Source of the DNA: JAPLDB01 sp964356415
GTDB lineage: Bacteria; Bacteroidota; Bacteroidia; AKYH767-A; 2013-40CM-41-45
Length of the DNA stretch: 62,110 nt
Direction of reading: 5' to 3'
Assembly: GCA_964356415.1 (NCBI GenBank)
Contig: CAYHHK010000004.1
Coordinates: 1 to 62,110 of the forward strand
The first letter of the stretch is position 1, and the number at the start of each line of letters is the position of its first letter. A program made the translations under genes and the position numbers. The notes beneath the pieces are model-generated. The model was given only the letters and a program-made list of their open reading frames with translations, ran no database searches and was not told the DNA's origin. Positions 1-8,988 of the stretch are shown in pieces.

Positions 1-2
1 GG

Positions 3-614
3 ATCAAAGGCACGCTGGTTACGATCCTGGAAAACCTGAGTCAGCTTATTGTAACCATCGTTATTGGTTCCTTATGCCTTGTCATATTTTTGATCCAGTA
101 TAGCGGACTTCATGAGTACATTCTTTGGGTGACAGGCATTCTGATGATTGTGTTTTCCGCAGCCATTCTGTTTTTGTTCCTCGAACTTCCAATACTCGAC
201 AGATCAATACTAAAAATTGAAAAACTAAAAAAGCTAAGTAAATATCTTGAAGTGCTCTCTGAATATAAGAAAACGGAATTGCTGATATTGCTGGGGCTGG
301 CTTTCATGAGGTATACGGTATTCAGCTTGCAGTTTTTTCTTTTGTTGAAAATTTTCGGGATTGAAGCGCCAACCCTGACCCTCATCCTGCTTATCAACAT
401 GATATTTTTCGTTATGACACTTGTTCCGACTTTTGCACTCACTGAAATTGGTGTTCGCGGCGCCATTGCAACGTATTTCCTTTCAAGGGTAACGCCTGAT
501 TCGCTTGCAATCCTGAATGCATCAGTTTCATTGTGGCTTATCAACCTTGTAACACCTGCGCTTTTGGGGATAGTATTTATTTTTCAGTTCCGTTTCCGAA
601 GTGACAAGCAATGA
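3..614 (+). CDS. Partial lysylphosphatidylglycerol synthase TM-domain-like (UPF0104) membrane protein
   Basis: The reading frame is open from base 3, so the 5' end lies outside the window; an internal TTG at 90 is not needed as a start. About 203 residues remain. They form several hydrophobic segments typical of the C-terminal half of the flippase-like TM domain (PF03706 family) found in LPG synthases and in stand-alone UPF0104 proteins. The conserved closing part is visible: a TEIGVRGA motif followed by a last hydrophobic pair. No acyl/aminoacyl-transfer domain follows, so this is the stand-alone TM type. Its stop overlaps the next start (ATGA), so it is translationally coupled to the glycosyltransferase downstream. 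The role is unknown; lipid or glycolipid export to the envelope is inferred from family and neighbour. Confidence 0.7.
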   Translation: MKGTLVTILENLSQLIVTIVIGSLCLVIFLIQYSGLHEYILWVTGILMIVFSAAILFLFLELPILDRSILKIEKLKKLSKYLEVLSEYKKTELLILLGLAFMRYTVFSLQFFLLLKIFGIEAPTLTLILLINMIFFVMTLVPTFALTEIGVRGAIATYFLSRVTPDSLAILNASVSLWLINLVTPALLGIVFIFQFRFRSDKQ

Positions 615-1789
615 AAATGGAAAATATTATTTTTCTTTTTACATTATTTCTGTCCATTTCTTATGCTGCTTTCATATCCTGGTGCATCTTTGGATGGTTG
701 AGGTCAGCAAGATTCCGGGCAAAACCTTCACACGATCTACCAAAGATTTTTGTGTCGGTAATTATTCCGGCCAGAAATGAGGCTGAAAATATTTCCGCAT
801 GTCTTTCGGATTTTTTACATCAGGATTATCCCGGGGATTTATTTGAACTAATCGTTGCTGACGACCATTCTGAGGACCATACTGCCGACATTGTTGAAAG
901 CTTTATCCGGGAGAATCCGTCCCTCCGCATTCGATTATTGAAAATGCATGAAAGGGAGAAAACGAATTTATTTAAGAAGCATGCGATCACTGAAGCAATA
1001 GCTATTTCATCCGGTGAACTTATTATTACTACTGATGCAGACTGTCGCCGGGGCACTGAATGGCTTGGCACATTGGCACAATACTACCGGCAATTCAAGC
1101 CGGAAATGATGAGTGCTCCGGTCATTTTTAGCAATGAAAATGGCTGGTTTGAGAAAATACAATCCCTGGAATTTCTTGGGCTAATTGCTATTGGTGCCGC
1201 AGCCATTAAAAATAAAAAACCTTTTCTGTGCAATGGCGCCAACCTTGCTTTCACCAAAACAGCATTTATTGAGGCCGGAGGATACGCTTCGTCAAAAAAT
1301 ATTTCATCAGGTGATGATACACAGCTCATGCAAAAGATTGCCGGAAGCAATAAAGAAGGAGGAGCCGCTTCGGGTGGAAAGGAAGCCATTCATTTCGTTA
1401 AATCTGCTGAAGCAATGGTAACAACAAGAGCACAGCACTCGCTTCAAGCACTCCTGAATCAGAGAAAAAGGTGGGCTTCCAAAATTCCCGTTCAGATGAG
1501 TGCTTTTACCATTTTCATTGCTGTCATTGCTTACCTGCTTCATGCAGGATTGTTATTATCGGGTATTTTGATGTTTTATAGCGGAAATATTTTATTTTTT
1601 CTGATTCCGCTTATCATTAAGATGATACCTGAGTTTATTTTATTGTCTGGCGTGTCTTCTTTCTTTAAGAAAACCTCGCTCTTATTTTTATTTTTACCGG
1701 CACAAATAATTTATCCGGTTTATATTTCAATAGTAGGCCTGGCATCAATGACGGGAGATTACCAATGGAAGGGCAGAAAAGTAGAATGA
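611..1789 (+). CDS. Family 2 glycosyltransferase, membrane-anchored
   Basis: 392 residues. An N-terminal membrane segment (about residues 5-28) precedes a GT-A domain. VSVIIPARNEAENI is the nucleotide-binding strand, VADDHSEDH carries the first Asp group, TTDADC is the DXD-type metal site, and QRKRW near residue 290 is the Q/RXXRW signature of processive-type GT2 enzymes. Three or four hydrophobic segments close the protein. It resembles the poly-N-acetylglucosamine synthase/ceramide glucosyltransferase-like group; the sugar and acceptor cannot be read from the sequence. It starts with an ATGA overlap on the upstream membrane protein and ends with an ATGA overlap on the ABC permease, so the three genes form one tightly coupled operon. 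Confidence 0.85.
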   Translation: MKMENIIFLFTLFLSISYAAFISWCIFGWLRSARFRAKPSHDLPKIFVSVIIPARNEAENISACLSDFLHQDYPGDLFELIVADDHSEDHTADIVESFIRENPSLRIRLLKMHEREKTNLFKKHAITEAIAISSGELIITTDADCRRGTEWLGTLAQYYRQFKPEMMSAPVIFSNENGWFEKIQSLEFLGLIAIGAAAIKNKKPFLCNGANLAFTKTAFIEAGGYASSKNISSGDDTQLMQKIAGSNKEGGAASGGKEAIHFVKSAEAMVTTRAQHSLQALLNQRKRWASKIPVQMSAFTIFIAVIAYLLHAGLLLSGILMFYSGNILFFLIPLIIKMIPEFILLSGVSSFFKKTSLLFLFLPAQIIYPVYISIVGLASMTGDYQWKGRKVE

Positions 1790-3021
1790 AAAAATATTTG
1801 TCAATTTCATATAAATATTTCAATGCCATAAAGAATGCATTGGCTTCGTTATGGAAGGATAAATTCATAAAAGTGTATGCAGGAATTATTGCCTTTCTTT
1901 TATTGTTTTCATTTCTACTTTTCCTGATATTTCCTGAAAGTGCTCAATTCTCAAGAACGACCTACCTTCCAATTGGAAAACAACCACCCGGCTTTTCTGT
2001 TTTGATGTTAAAAATGGTGGAAAATAAGCCGGAACCGGTGCAGGGGTTCTATTCAAGAATGGTTTTCGGTAGTTCCTCCAATGATATTTACATTCCAATT
2101 ATCAGCTCGCATTATGATGGGGTGGATATTGTCGTTAAGGAATTTTCGGCGTCAGGAGATTCATCCTATGAAAGCAGGTTTAATATTGCTGATGTCGTTT
2201 ATCCACTGAATCAGGATAAGAGGATTATTGAACACAATGGCGCAATTTCTTTTGAAAGGAATGATGGCACTTCTGCAGAGGAATCTATCAGTGTATTGCA
2301 TGGAATCATTGATGGTCAGAATATAGTCGTTAAGAAATTTGTTCTTGGAACAGACCATATGGGGCGCGATGTTCTAAGCCAGATTCTTTCTGCCACCAGA
2401 GGTACTTTATGGGCAGCTTTTGCAGTGACATTCATTACACTTGTATCCGGGTTTATTCTTGGGATGCTTGCAGGCCTTCTAAAGGGAAAGATGAGGCTTT
2501 TTGGATTGTGGCTGATCAGGTCGCTGTCTTCAACTCCGGCCATGCTGCTGATCATTGCCGTGATGTTTATAATTGGCAATGGATTTTGGCATGTTTGTCT
2601 CATTTCAGGATTGGTACTTAGCTTCCAGATAGCTCAGGTTATTATTTCCGGAATTTCCTTAAACAGGGAAAAAAGATTAATGGAATCGGCATCGGCTCTG
2701 GGCATTACAAGAATACAGATTCTTAAAAACTACATTCTGGCTGATCTTTTCAGGCCGGTATTTTCTACCGTAATTACAATTTTTTATGCTGCCATCCTTG
2801 TTGAGAGCAGCTTGAATTTTCTTGGTATCGGCTTCATGAACCACTTACCATCTTGGGGCAGTATGATCAGGGAAAATTATGGATACATTTTTTTACCGGG
2901 GTGTGAATACCTTATCCTGCTGCCGGGGATTGCCATCACTGTAGTCAGCATGTTCTTTTTTTCGTTTGCGAAAAGGTCGCATGATTCTTTGAAACAGGAA
3001 TTCAACTGGACCCTTGTCTGA
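1786..3021 (+). CDS. ABC transporter permease, DppC/OppC type
   Basis: 411 residues from the ATG at 1786, which overlaps the upstream TGA; an ATG seven codons earlier (1765) is possible but less economical. One N-terminal membrane helix is followed by a roughly 110-residue soluble periplasmic part, then the BPD_transp_1 domain. GTDHMGRDVLSQI is the entry motif of DppC-like permeases. The EAA-type coupling loop reads ESASALGITRIQILKNYI, contacting the ATPase. The C-terminus has FLGIG followed by WGSMI, as in peptide/nickel permeases. The partner permease, ATPases and binding protein are not next to it here. A substrate cannot be assigned; peptides are the family default. It is convergent with the PHP phosphatase, three bases away. 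Confidence 0.85.
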   Translation: MKKYLSISYKYFNAIKNALASLWKDKFIKVYAGIIAFLLLFSFLLFLIFPESAQFSRTTYLPIGKQPPGFSVLMLKMVENKPEPVQGFYSRMVFGSSSNDIYIPIISSHYDGVDIVVKEFSASGDSSYESRFNIADVVYPLNQDKRIIEHNGAISFERNDGTSAEESISVLHGIIDGQNIVVKKFVLGTDHMGRDVLSQILSATRGTLWAAFAVTFITLVSGFILGMLAGLLKGKMRLFGLWLIRSLSSTPAMLLIIAVMFIIGNGFWHVCLISGLVLSFQIAQVIISGISLNREKRLMESASALGITRIQILKNYILADLFRPVFSTVITIFYAAILVESSLNFLGIGFMNHLPSWGSMIRENYGYIFLPGCEYLILLPGIAITVVSMFFFSFAKRSHDSLKQEFNWTLV

Positions 3022-3024
3022 AAA

Positions 3025-3777
3025 TCAGAGCGTGGCGTTTTTCATTCCGAGGGCAGCGAGTTTCCAGAGGTGTTTTTCATTGGTAGTGCGTTCAAGTGCT
3101 GCCATGTGTCGAACCCCATGCATATCACTGCCGATAAAATCGATCATGTTTGCATTGACCATTTTTTCAGCAATTTTTTTTGCTTCAGGTCCGTAATAAC
3201 CACAAAGTGAATTAGTGTTCAATTGAAGCAGCGAGCCCGCTTCTTTCAACTTGTGGTATTCTTCAAACTTGTTGTACCAAAAGGGATAACGTTCGGGATG
3301 AGCAAGAATGGGTGTATAGCCCGCAATCTGAATATCAAAAATTACCTGAAGAATATTGTCAGGCGCATTCATATAGGAAACTTCAAAAAGGACATATTTT
3401 TCACCGATGGTGAGCAGGTTTTTCTGTTTTATCATTTTGACAAAATCTTCGTCAAAATAATATTCGGCTGCAGCCTCAATTTCAATATCCAAACCCTCCT
3501 GTCTGACAGCTTCCCTGAGTTTGTCCAGTCCACCAAGGATAATATCAGGCGTGTTTCTGAATGCATCGCTCATGATGTGAGGCGTCGTAATCAGTTTTTT
3601 AAATCCAAGTGCTTTGTATCTTTTGATCAATTCAATTGACTCTTCCATTGTTTTGCTGCCATCATCAATTCCGGGAATAAGATGGGAGTGGATGTCCACA
3701 ATAAATGAAGAAAAATCTGTTACGGGAGGATATTTGATTTCTTCCTTTTTGCGAAAAATATTTTTAAGAAAAGCCAT
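3025..3777 (-). CDS. PHP-type tyrosine-protein phosphatase, CpsB/CapC family
   Basis: 250 residues from the ATG at 3777; a longer frame to 3834 would overlap the upstream epimerase and was not chosen. The PHP metal motif DIHSHLIPGIDDG lies near residue 25, followed by TTPHIM, by HPERY at about 155 and by IGSDMHG near the end. These are the histidine/aspartate metal ligands of CpsB/YwqE phosphatases. Family members dephosphorylate the tyrosine kinase that controls capsule or exopolysaccharide polymerisation. It is the last gene of the leftward nucleotide-sugar block, which agrees with that role. A short basic N-terminus (FLKNIFRKKEE) precedes the domain. No cognate tyrosine kinase is in the window. 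Confidence 0.85.
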   Translation of the reverse strand: MAFLKNIFRKKEEIKYPPVTDFSSFIVDIHSHLIPGIDDGSKTMEESIELIKRYKALGFKKLITTPHIMSDAFRNTPDIILGGLDKLREAVRQEGLDIEIEAAAEYYFDEDFVKMIKQKNLLTIGEKYVLFEVSYMNAPDNILQVIFDIQIAGYTPILAHPERYPFWYNKFEEYHKLKEAGSLLQLNTNSLCGYYGPEAKKIAEKMVNANMIDFIGSDMHGVRHMAALERTTNEKHLWKLAALGMKNATL

Positions 3778-3799
3778 GTGTGGATTTTTCAAAAAATGA

Positions 3800-4789
3800 T
3801 TAACCAAAATTTTTCCTGTACCAGTCGAATGCAATTTTTAATCCGGCATTCACTTTAATACCCGGATCATAACCGACCAGTTCGTGTATCTTTGAAATAT
3901 CAGCCAGAGAATTGCGGATATCTCCTGCACGCGTTTCGCGATGTACGGGTTTTACACTTGATCCACCGAGTTCGGCAATCATGCTGTATAAGGAATTAAC
4001 TGAAATTTTTTCGCCCACCGCAACATTATAAACCTGGTTCACAGCATCCTTCCTCTCAGCAAAAAAAGACTTGATATTGGCCTCGACAGCGTTTTCCACA
4101 AAGGTAAAATCGCGGGTCTGTTCTCCGTCACCGTCTATGTATGGGGCTGTCTTATTGAGCACAGCCTGCATAAAGAGCGGGATCACCGCGGCATAGGCTC
4201 CTTCAGGACTTTGATTCGGTCCGAAGACATTGAAGTAACGAAGGCCGATGATCTCCATCTGATAGGTTGATGCAAAAACATTTGCATACAGCTCATTTGT
4301 TTTTTTTGTGACCGCATAAGGAGAAAGAGGATTTCCGGTTTCATCTTCCTTCTTGGGAAGAATGGGATGATCACCATAAACAGATGATGAACTTGCATAT
4401 ACAACCCGCTTTACCTTTGCATCTTTTGCGGCAACCAGCATGTTAAGAAAGCCTGTGGCATTTACAGCATGTGTGGCAATCGGATCTTTCACGGAACGGG
4501 GCACAGAACCCAATGCGGCCTGGTGGGTTACATAGTCAATTCCTACACAAGATTTTTTGCACGTTTGAATGTCTGTTATGTCTCCCTCTATAAAATTGAA
4601 ATTTGACTTTGACAAAAATGGCTCAATATTTTTTTTAAAACCGGTGGAAACGTTATCGAGTACAACCACTTTTCCTGCATTGTATTTCAACAGGTATTCA
4701 ACGATGTTGCTTCCAATGAAGCCGCACCCTCCCGTGATCAGGAATGAAAGTTTTGAAATGTCTGTTTTATGAAATGGTGTATTGTACAT
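3800..4789 (-). CDS. NAD-dependent sugar epimerase, WbpP-like UDP-GlcNAc C4-epimerase
   Basis: 329 residues, extended SDR fold. The nucleotide motif GGCGFIGSN lies near residue 20, a DNVSTG stretch follows the second strand, and the catalytic Ser-Tyr-Lys set appears as ASSSSVYG followed by YAVTK. The stretch LGSVPRSVKDP is typical of the WbpP/Gne group that acts on UDP-GlcNAc or UDP-GlcNAcA, rather than of short-substrate GalE. It lies 22 bases upstream of the PHP phosphatase start and 35 bases downstream of rfbB, in one leftward run. It probably supplies UDP-GalNAc(A)-type sugars for surface polysaccharide. The exact substrate is inferred. Confidence 0.8.
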   Translation of the reverse strand: MYNTPFHKTDISKLSFLITGGCGFIGSNIVEYLLKYNAGKVVVLDNVSTGFKKNIEPFLSKSNFNFIEGDITDIQTCKKSCVGIDYVTHQAALGSVPRSVKDPIATHAVNATGFLNMLVAAKDAKVKRVVYASSSSVYGDHPILPKKEDETGNPLSPYAVTKKTNELYANVFASTYQMEIIGLRYFNVFGPNQSPEGAYAAVIPLFMQAVLNKTAPYIDGDGEQTRDFTFVENAVEANIKSFFAERKDAVNQVYNVAVGEKISVNSLYSMIAELGGSSVKPVHRETRAGDIRNSLADISKIHELVGYDPGIKVNAGLKIAFDWYRKNFG

Positions 4790-4824
4790 AATATAATTTT
4801 CCCCGCTTAAATGTTCAACCGGGA

Positions 4825-5910
4825 TTACCTGCTGATGTATTGTTTTTCATAATAGTGCAAATAGTCTCCTGACGTAACCTGCTTCAGCCATTCCTGGTTG
4901 GAAAGGTACCAGTCAACAGTTTTTTCCAGTCCTTCTTCAAACTGAAGGGAAGGAGTCCATCCGAGTTCGCGTTGCAATTTTGAAGAATCAATGGCATAAC
5001 GGAGGTCATGCCCGGCCCTGTCCTTTACAAAGGTGATGAGTTTTACGGAAGTTCCGTCTTCCCGTTGCAGCTTTTTATCCATGATCTTACAGAGTAAAAT
5101 GATCAGGTCGATATTTTTCCATTCGTTGTGTCCGCCGATGTTGTAAGTATCACCGGGCTTTCCTTTGTGGAAAATGGTATCAATGGCACCTGCATGGTCT
5201 TCTACAAAGAGCCAGTCTCTGACATTCTCGCCTTTTCCATACACAGGCACCGGTTTTGAATGCAAGATGTTGTGGATGGCCAGCGGGATCAGTTTTTCCG
5301 GGAAATGATTGGAGCCATAGTTGTTTGAGCAGTTTGAAATGACGACAGGCAACCCATACGTATCATTGTAAGCCCTTACAAAATGATCGCTGCTTGCTTT
5401 GGAAGCAGAGTAGGGGCTGTGCGGATCGTAACCGGTTTTCTCAGTAAACAGCCCCTCATTTCCTAGAGAGCCGTAAACTTCATCTGTGGAAACGTGGTAA
5501 AACAGGTTTGAGGTTAAGTCCCGAAGTTTCGGGATGACGTTTGAGGTTTGCCACAGATTTTTCGCAGCATTAAGCAGGTTCACTGTGCCGATTACATTTG
5601 TCATCACGAATTCGATAGGATTGGAAATGCTTCGGTCAACGTGTGATTCAGCAGCCAAATGAATCACTGCATCAAATTTATGTTCAGTAAAAAGGTTGTG
5701 AATGAAGTCCCCGTCAACAATATTTCCTTTTACAAAACTGTAATTTGGTTTGTCTTCGATGTCACGAAGGTTAGCAAGGTTTCCGGCGTAGGTAAGTGCA
5801 TCAAGGTTGAGGATATTGTAATCAGGATATTTTGTCACAAATAATCTGACAACATGCGAGCCGATAAATCCTGCTCCACCGGTAATTAGTATTTTCTTTT
5901 TCATTTCCAT
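4825..5910 (-). CDS. rfbB: dTDP-glucose 4,6-dehydratase
   Basis: 361 residues (ATG at 5910; a second ATG two codons later at 5904 is equally likely). Extended SDR with GGAGFIGSHV at the N-terminus, LDALTYAGN (the RfbB-specific loop after strand 2) and HLAAESHVDRS. The catalytic segment STDEVYGSL is followed by YSASKASSDH. GENVRDWLFVEDH near residue 230 is the diagnostic dTDP-binding region. It converts dTDP-glucose to dTDP-4-keto-6-deoxyglucose, the first committed step to rhamnose and other deoxysugars. rfbA, rfbC and rfbD are not in the window. Upstream, 5911-6086 holds only an inverted repeat. Confidence 0.93.
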   Translation of the reverse strand: MEMKKKILITGGAGFIGSHVVRLFVTKYPDYNILNLDALTYAGNLANLRDIEDKPNYSFVKGNIVDGDFIHNLFTEHKFDAVIHLAAESHVDRSISNPIEFVMTNVIGTVNLLNAAKNLWQTSNVIPKLRDLTSNLFYHVSTDEVYGSLGNEGLFTEKTGYDPHSPYSASKASSDHFVRAYNDTYGLPVVISNCSNNYGSNHFPEKLIPLAIHNILHSKPVPVYGKGENVRDWLFVEDHAGAIDTIFHKGKPGDTYNIGGHNEWKNIDLIILLCKIMDKKLQREDGTSVKLITFVKDRAGHDLRYAIDSSKLQRELGWTPSLQFEEGLEKTVDWYLSNQEWLKQVTSGDYLHYYEKQYISR

Positions 5911-5985
5911 ATTTTAGGGCAGCATTTTTAATCTAAAGAATTCCTCATCGCGCCTCAGTCAAGGCAGGGATGAATTAAAATATTA

Positions 5986-6063
5986 GCCACGAATTTCACT
6001 AATTAACACGAAACATTATTGCCTTACAAGTTTCGATTTGTGATAATTCGAGGAATTCGTGGC
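5986..6063. repeat. Inverted repeat, CACGAATT family
   Basis: Arms GCCACGAATT (5986-5995) and AATTCGTGGC (6054-6063) are perfect complements, with inner material (AACACGAAA against TTTCG) extending the stem imperfectly. It lies alone in the intergenic region between galE and rfbB and could fold in RNA of either strand. Confidence 0.8.
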
Positions 6064-6080
6064 AAGATACCTCGTCGAAC

Positions 6081-6101
6081 CTTGGGCTAAGAGGGGCCAT
6101 T
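6081..6101. repeat. Degenerate GC-rich palindrome fragment at the galE stop
   Basis: The string GGGCTAAGAGGGGCC resembles the 3' half of the window's GC-rich repeat (GGGCTAGGGGGCC). Read leftward it gives the last galE codons Gly-Pro-Ser and the TAG stop. Confidence 0.5.
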
Positions 6102-7109
6102 CATTAATTGATTTTCCCATTTCCACGCACTGCGCATGATTTCATCCAGTGACAGTTCAGCCTTCCAGCCAAGTTCATTATTGGCCAGTTTTGTATCTGC
6201 CCAGATCTTCACCACATCACCGGCCCTTCTTTCACCAATTTTATAGTTGAGCTTAACGCCACTCACCGACTCAAATGCTTGAATTGCCTGGAGTACCGTA
6301 TTCCCTTTTCCTGTTCCGAGGTTGAAGATCTCGAACTTATTCTTGTTCTTTTTATTCAAAAGGCGCTCTACAGCAGCGATATGTGCTTTTGCAATATCCA
6401 CCACGTGGATGTAATCGCGGATGCAGGTTCCATCAGGGGTATCGTAATCATTTCCGAATACAGTCATGGATTCCCGCTTCCCGATGGCTGTCTGGGTGAT
6501 AACAGGCACAAGGTTATTCGGAGGACTCAGCGGATATTCTCCTATCAAAGCACTTTCATGCGCACCGCCGGGGTTGAAGTAGCGTAAAGCAATTCCGGAA
6601 AATTTATTAACACAGATCGTATCAGACAAAATTTCTTCTCCGATCTGTTTCGTGTTTCCATAGGGTGATTCTGCTTTGGAAAGAACTGCAGATTCATCAA
6701 TAGGAAGTTTTTCCTGATCCCCATATACAGAGCAGCTTGAGGAAAAAAGAAAATTATCTAAGTTGTATTTCTCGTATGCTTCTAGCAGATTTACCAGCGA
6801 AACAAGGTTATTCCTGTAATAAGTCAAAGGATGTTCTACGGATTCACCCACAGCTTTAAAAGCTGCAAAATGGATAGTAGCGTCAATCCTGTTATTTGAA
6901 AAGAATGTCAGGACTTTTTGTCTGTCACAAAGATCAAGTTGCAGGAAATGCGGCGACTTACCTGTAATTTTCTGAACCGAATCCAATACCATCTTACGTG
7001 AATTGCTCAAGTTGTCAATGATGAAAACATCATAACCCTTGCTCAGCAACTCAACTGTGGTATGAGAGCCGATGTATCCGGTTCCGCCTGTAACGAGAAT
7101 GTTTTTCAC
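6087..7109 (-). CDS. galE: UDP-glucose 4-epimerase
   Basis: 340 residues, the usual GalE length. GGTGYIGSHT and IDNLSNS follow the classic GalE N-terminus; FAAFKAVGES and SSSCSVYG with YGNTK carry the catalytic Ser and Tyr-x-x-x-Lys. RYFNPGGAHES, TPDGTCIRDYIHVVD and FNLGTG are GalE-specific. It interconverts UDP-glucose and UDP-galactose in the cytoplasm for polysaccharide synthesis. Oriented leftward as the most upstream gene of the sugar block. The last residues (Asn-Gly-Pro-Ser) and the stop lie in a fragment of the dispersed GC-rich repeat, so the C-terminus has probably been rewritten. Confidence 0.95.
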   Translation of the reverse strand: MKNILVTGGTGYIGSHTTVELLSKGYDVFIIDNLSNSRKMVLDSVQKITGKSPHFLQLDLCDRQKVLTFFSNNRIDATIHFAAFKAVGESVEHPLTYYRNNLVSLVNLLEAYEKYNLDNFLFSSSCSVYGDQEKLPIDESAVLSKAESPYGNTKQIGEEILSDTICVNKFSGIALRYFNPGGAHESALIGEYPLSPPNNLVPVITQTAIGKRESMTVFGNDYDTPDGTCIRDYIHVVDIAKAHIAAVERLLNKKNKNKFEIFNLGTGKGNTVLQAIQAFESVSGVKLNYKIGERRAGDVVKIWADTKLANNELGWKAELSLDEIMRSAWKWENQLMNGPS

Positions 7110-7279
7110 TTTTCAGTGGTATTTTGATTTTTCTTTCATAGCGCAAAGATGGATATTTTTCGGGAAGGATAAGAATAGGAAGAAGGTTTTTTCTCTTCAC
7201 CCATCATTTTTATGCATTGCCCAATAGAACAAGAACTCCTTTTATTTGGTTTCTGCCCAATTGGTAATTCAACTCTTCG

Positions 7280-7287
7280 TATCTTTG
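7280..7287 (+). promoter_or_regulatory. Bacteroidota -7 box (TATCTTTG)
   Basis: TATCTTTG matches TAnnTTTG exactly. A TTG at 7261-7263 lies 16 bases upstream, slightly shorter than usual for the -33 element. It supports the ATG at 7299 as the start, 11 bases downstream, and excludes the longer frame from 7212. Confidence 0.5.
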
Positions 7288-7298
7288 TAATTCCATTC

Positions 7299-7799
7299 AT
7301 GAAAAGATTTTTGATTATTTTTTTTCTGCCTTTTATTGCTTCTGCACAAAGTGATTGCGAAGATCAGTATCGGGGAAAAGATAAGTTTTATATCATCTCA
7401 ACGGACTACATTCCTGTTTGCGGATGCGATGGAAGAACGTACCGCAACAGTGATGCAGCTTACTGGTGGGGCGGAATCAATATCTGGACTTCCAATACTA
7501 TCTGCGATGATTTTGACATAGATTTATATCCGAATGTAAGTACGTCAGACATCACCATTCCTGCTCACCTTCGCATTTACATGAAGTATCCCGGCACTGC
7601 ATCACTAACGATCTACAATAATTTCGGAAAATTAATGTTGCAGCGCCGTTTTGAAACTTCATTGCCTGAACAGGTTATCAATGATGCGAATCCCTATGAC
7701 CTTTATGAGGTGCAGACATTTCCAAGAGGGATATACATTCTGATTGTTACGGTAAACGGGAATAAAAAATACAGGAAGATCATCCGGGTAACGGAATAA
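7299..7799 (+). CDS. Exported Kazal-like domain protein with a C-terminal sorting-like domain
   Basis: 166 residues from the ATG at 7299. A signal peptide (KRFLIIFFLPFIASAQ) is followed by a small Cys-rich part: Ser-Asp-Cys, then PVCGCDGRTYRNSDAA, then a further Cys about 20 residues on. The Cys-x-Cys-Asp-Gly-x-Thr-Tyr core is the Kazal serine-protease-inhibitor signature, with fewer cysteines than animal Kazal domains. The last 80 residues look like a T9SS type A sorting domain: IYNNFGKLMLQ, RGIYILIVTVNG, KYRKIIRVTE. A YPN sequence lies at the junction. A secreted or surface protease inhibitor is a fair guess but untested; two subtilases with sorting domains occur in the same window. Confidence 0.65.
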   Translation: MKRFLIIFFLPFIASAQSDCEDQYRGKDKFYIISTDYIPVCGCDGRTYRNSDAAYWWGGINIWTSNTICDDFDIDLYPNVSTSDITIPAHLRIYMKYPGTASLTIYNNFGKLMLQRRFETSLPEQVINDANPYDLYEVQTFPRGIYILIVTVNGNKKYRKIIRVTE

Positions 7800-7811
7800 T
7801 TGAAGTCGTAT

Positions 7812-7857
7812 TAAAAAAAGCGCCCCCGAAAAATTCCGGAGGCGATTTTCTTTTTTT
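7812..7857. terminator. Bidirectional intrinsic terminator
   Basis: The stem CGCCCCCG / CGGAGGCG, with one mismatch, is flanked by a run of A on the left and a T-rich run on the right. It can therefore end the rightward Kazal-like gene and the leftward lipoprotein gene, which converge here. Confidence 0.8.
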
Positions 7858-7870
7858 ATTCTTGCTACGC

Positions 7871-8824
7871 TTACCAGTAAATAAATACTGCAGATGTTTC
7901 GCTGCCACCATCCGGTGTCCAGGTAACTTTAAACCCATAACCACAAGCTCCTGAATGTGGTGAGCCATCAGGATTTACACCCAGTGTCAGTCTGTAGTTT
8001 TTTCCATTTACATAGTGCACCAGTTCGCCTGATGTTGGCCTCCATAATCCGCAGTGCGTATCTGAAATGATCGGAGTATTATATGCAGTAGTAAAATCAT
8101 ATCCATAACGGTTGGTTCCCCATGAATCCGTTGTGCTATGCCCGTTAACTGTTGAATCACCAATTGCTGTAAATGTAATATCTGTTGTCGATGGGCTGTA
8201 ATTCCATGTAGTAAGGCGTGCACTATTCCACACTGCCTGATTTCCATTGTCAAAGTCTGCCTGGATACCCAAAGCACGTTCACGGTATTTTATTGTTGCG
8301 GTTCCGGCGAGCCATCCCAGCCAGTTGTGGCCATTCACATTCTCAAGTGTTTTAACGCCATTAAAGTTAACCGTGTGTGGCTGGTTGTTGACGAAATAAG
8401 TGACCTTGAAGTTAATGTATGTAATAGTAAGTACAGCACCCGTTTCTGCCCAATGGTTGCCTTGGGTGAGTTGTACTTTTATCTGACCGGCACGGATCCG
8501 TGATGGAGATCCGCAATAAGTGACACCGTCAAAATTCAGAGTCAGTATTTTTGAAGCAAGTTGAGAAGAGTCAATTGTAAATCCACATGGAGTAGCTGCT
8601 ATCACAGCCGGGCGGTGAATTCCACGTCCCATTGAAGGTACCTGGTCAAGCGCGGCGTTCACATCGTCGTTTGCACCGTCAGACGCATTTTTGCAACGGT
8701 CATTGTCTTCGTTGTGCTGTTTTGTCTGAGCGTCCAGCGTTGCAGAATCTTCTTCTTTTTTCTTGCATGAAACTGAGAATCCTATCAGGGCAGCCATGCA
8801 GATCAGGATCAGTTGATTTTTCAT
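7871..8824 (-). CDS. Putative lipoprotein, function unknown
   Basis: 317 residues. The N-terminus is a lipoprotein signal: a hydrophobic stretch ending Phe-Ser-Val-Ser-Cys followed by LysLysLysGluGlu, a typical Bacteroidota lipobox with an acidic/basic export tail. A charged low-complexity linker (about residues 25-55) leads to a beta-rich body with many Thr, Asn and Trp residues and four scattered cysteines. I recognise no enzymatic motif and no sorting domain. It stands alone between a terminator and an AT-rich gap. Predicted to sit in the outer membrane. Confidence 0.7.
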   Translation of the reverse strand: MKNQLILICMAALIGFSVSCKKKEEDSATLDAQTKQHNEDNDRCKNASDGANDDVNAALDQVPSMGRGIHRPAVIAATPCGFTIDSSQLASKILTLNFDGVTYCGSPSRIRAGQIKVQLTQGNHWAETGAVLTITYINFKVTYFVNNQPHTVNFNGVKTLENVNGHNWLGWLAGTATIKYRERALGIQADFDNGNQAVWNSARLTTWNYSPSTTDITFTAIGDSTVNGHSTTDSWGTNRYGYDFTTAYNTPIISDTHCGLWRPTSGELVHYVNGKNYRLTLGVNPDGSPHSGACGYGFKVTWTPDGGSETSAVFIYW

Positions 8825-8988
8825 TTTTTTAGTTTTTAATGGTTAAAATATATGAATTGATAAATATAGAAAGGAAACTTGTTTGATACGTGAATTACAC
8901 TCGAATTGTGACAGATTTCAAAAAGGTAATCGGGATTTAACATTACAACGAAACAGAAAATCCTTTATTTGAAAATCAGCAAAAAAAA

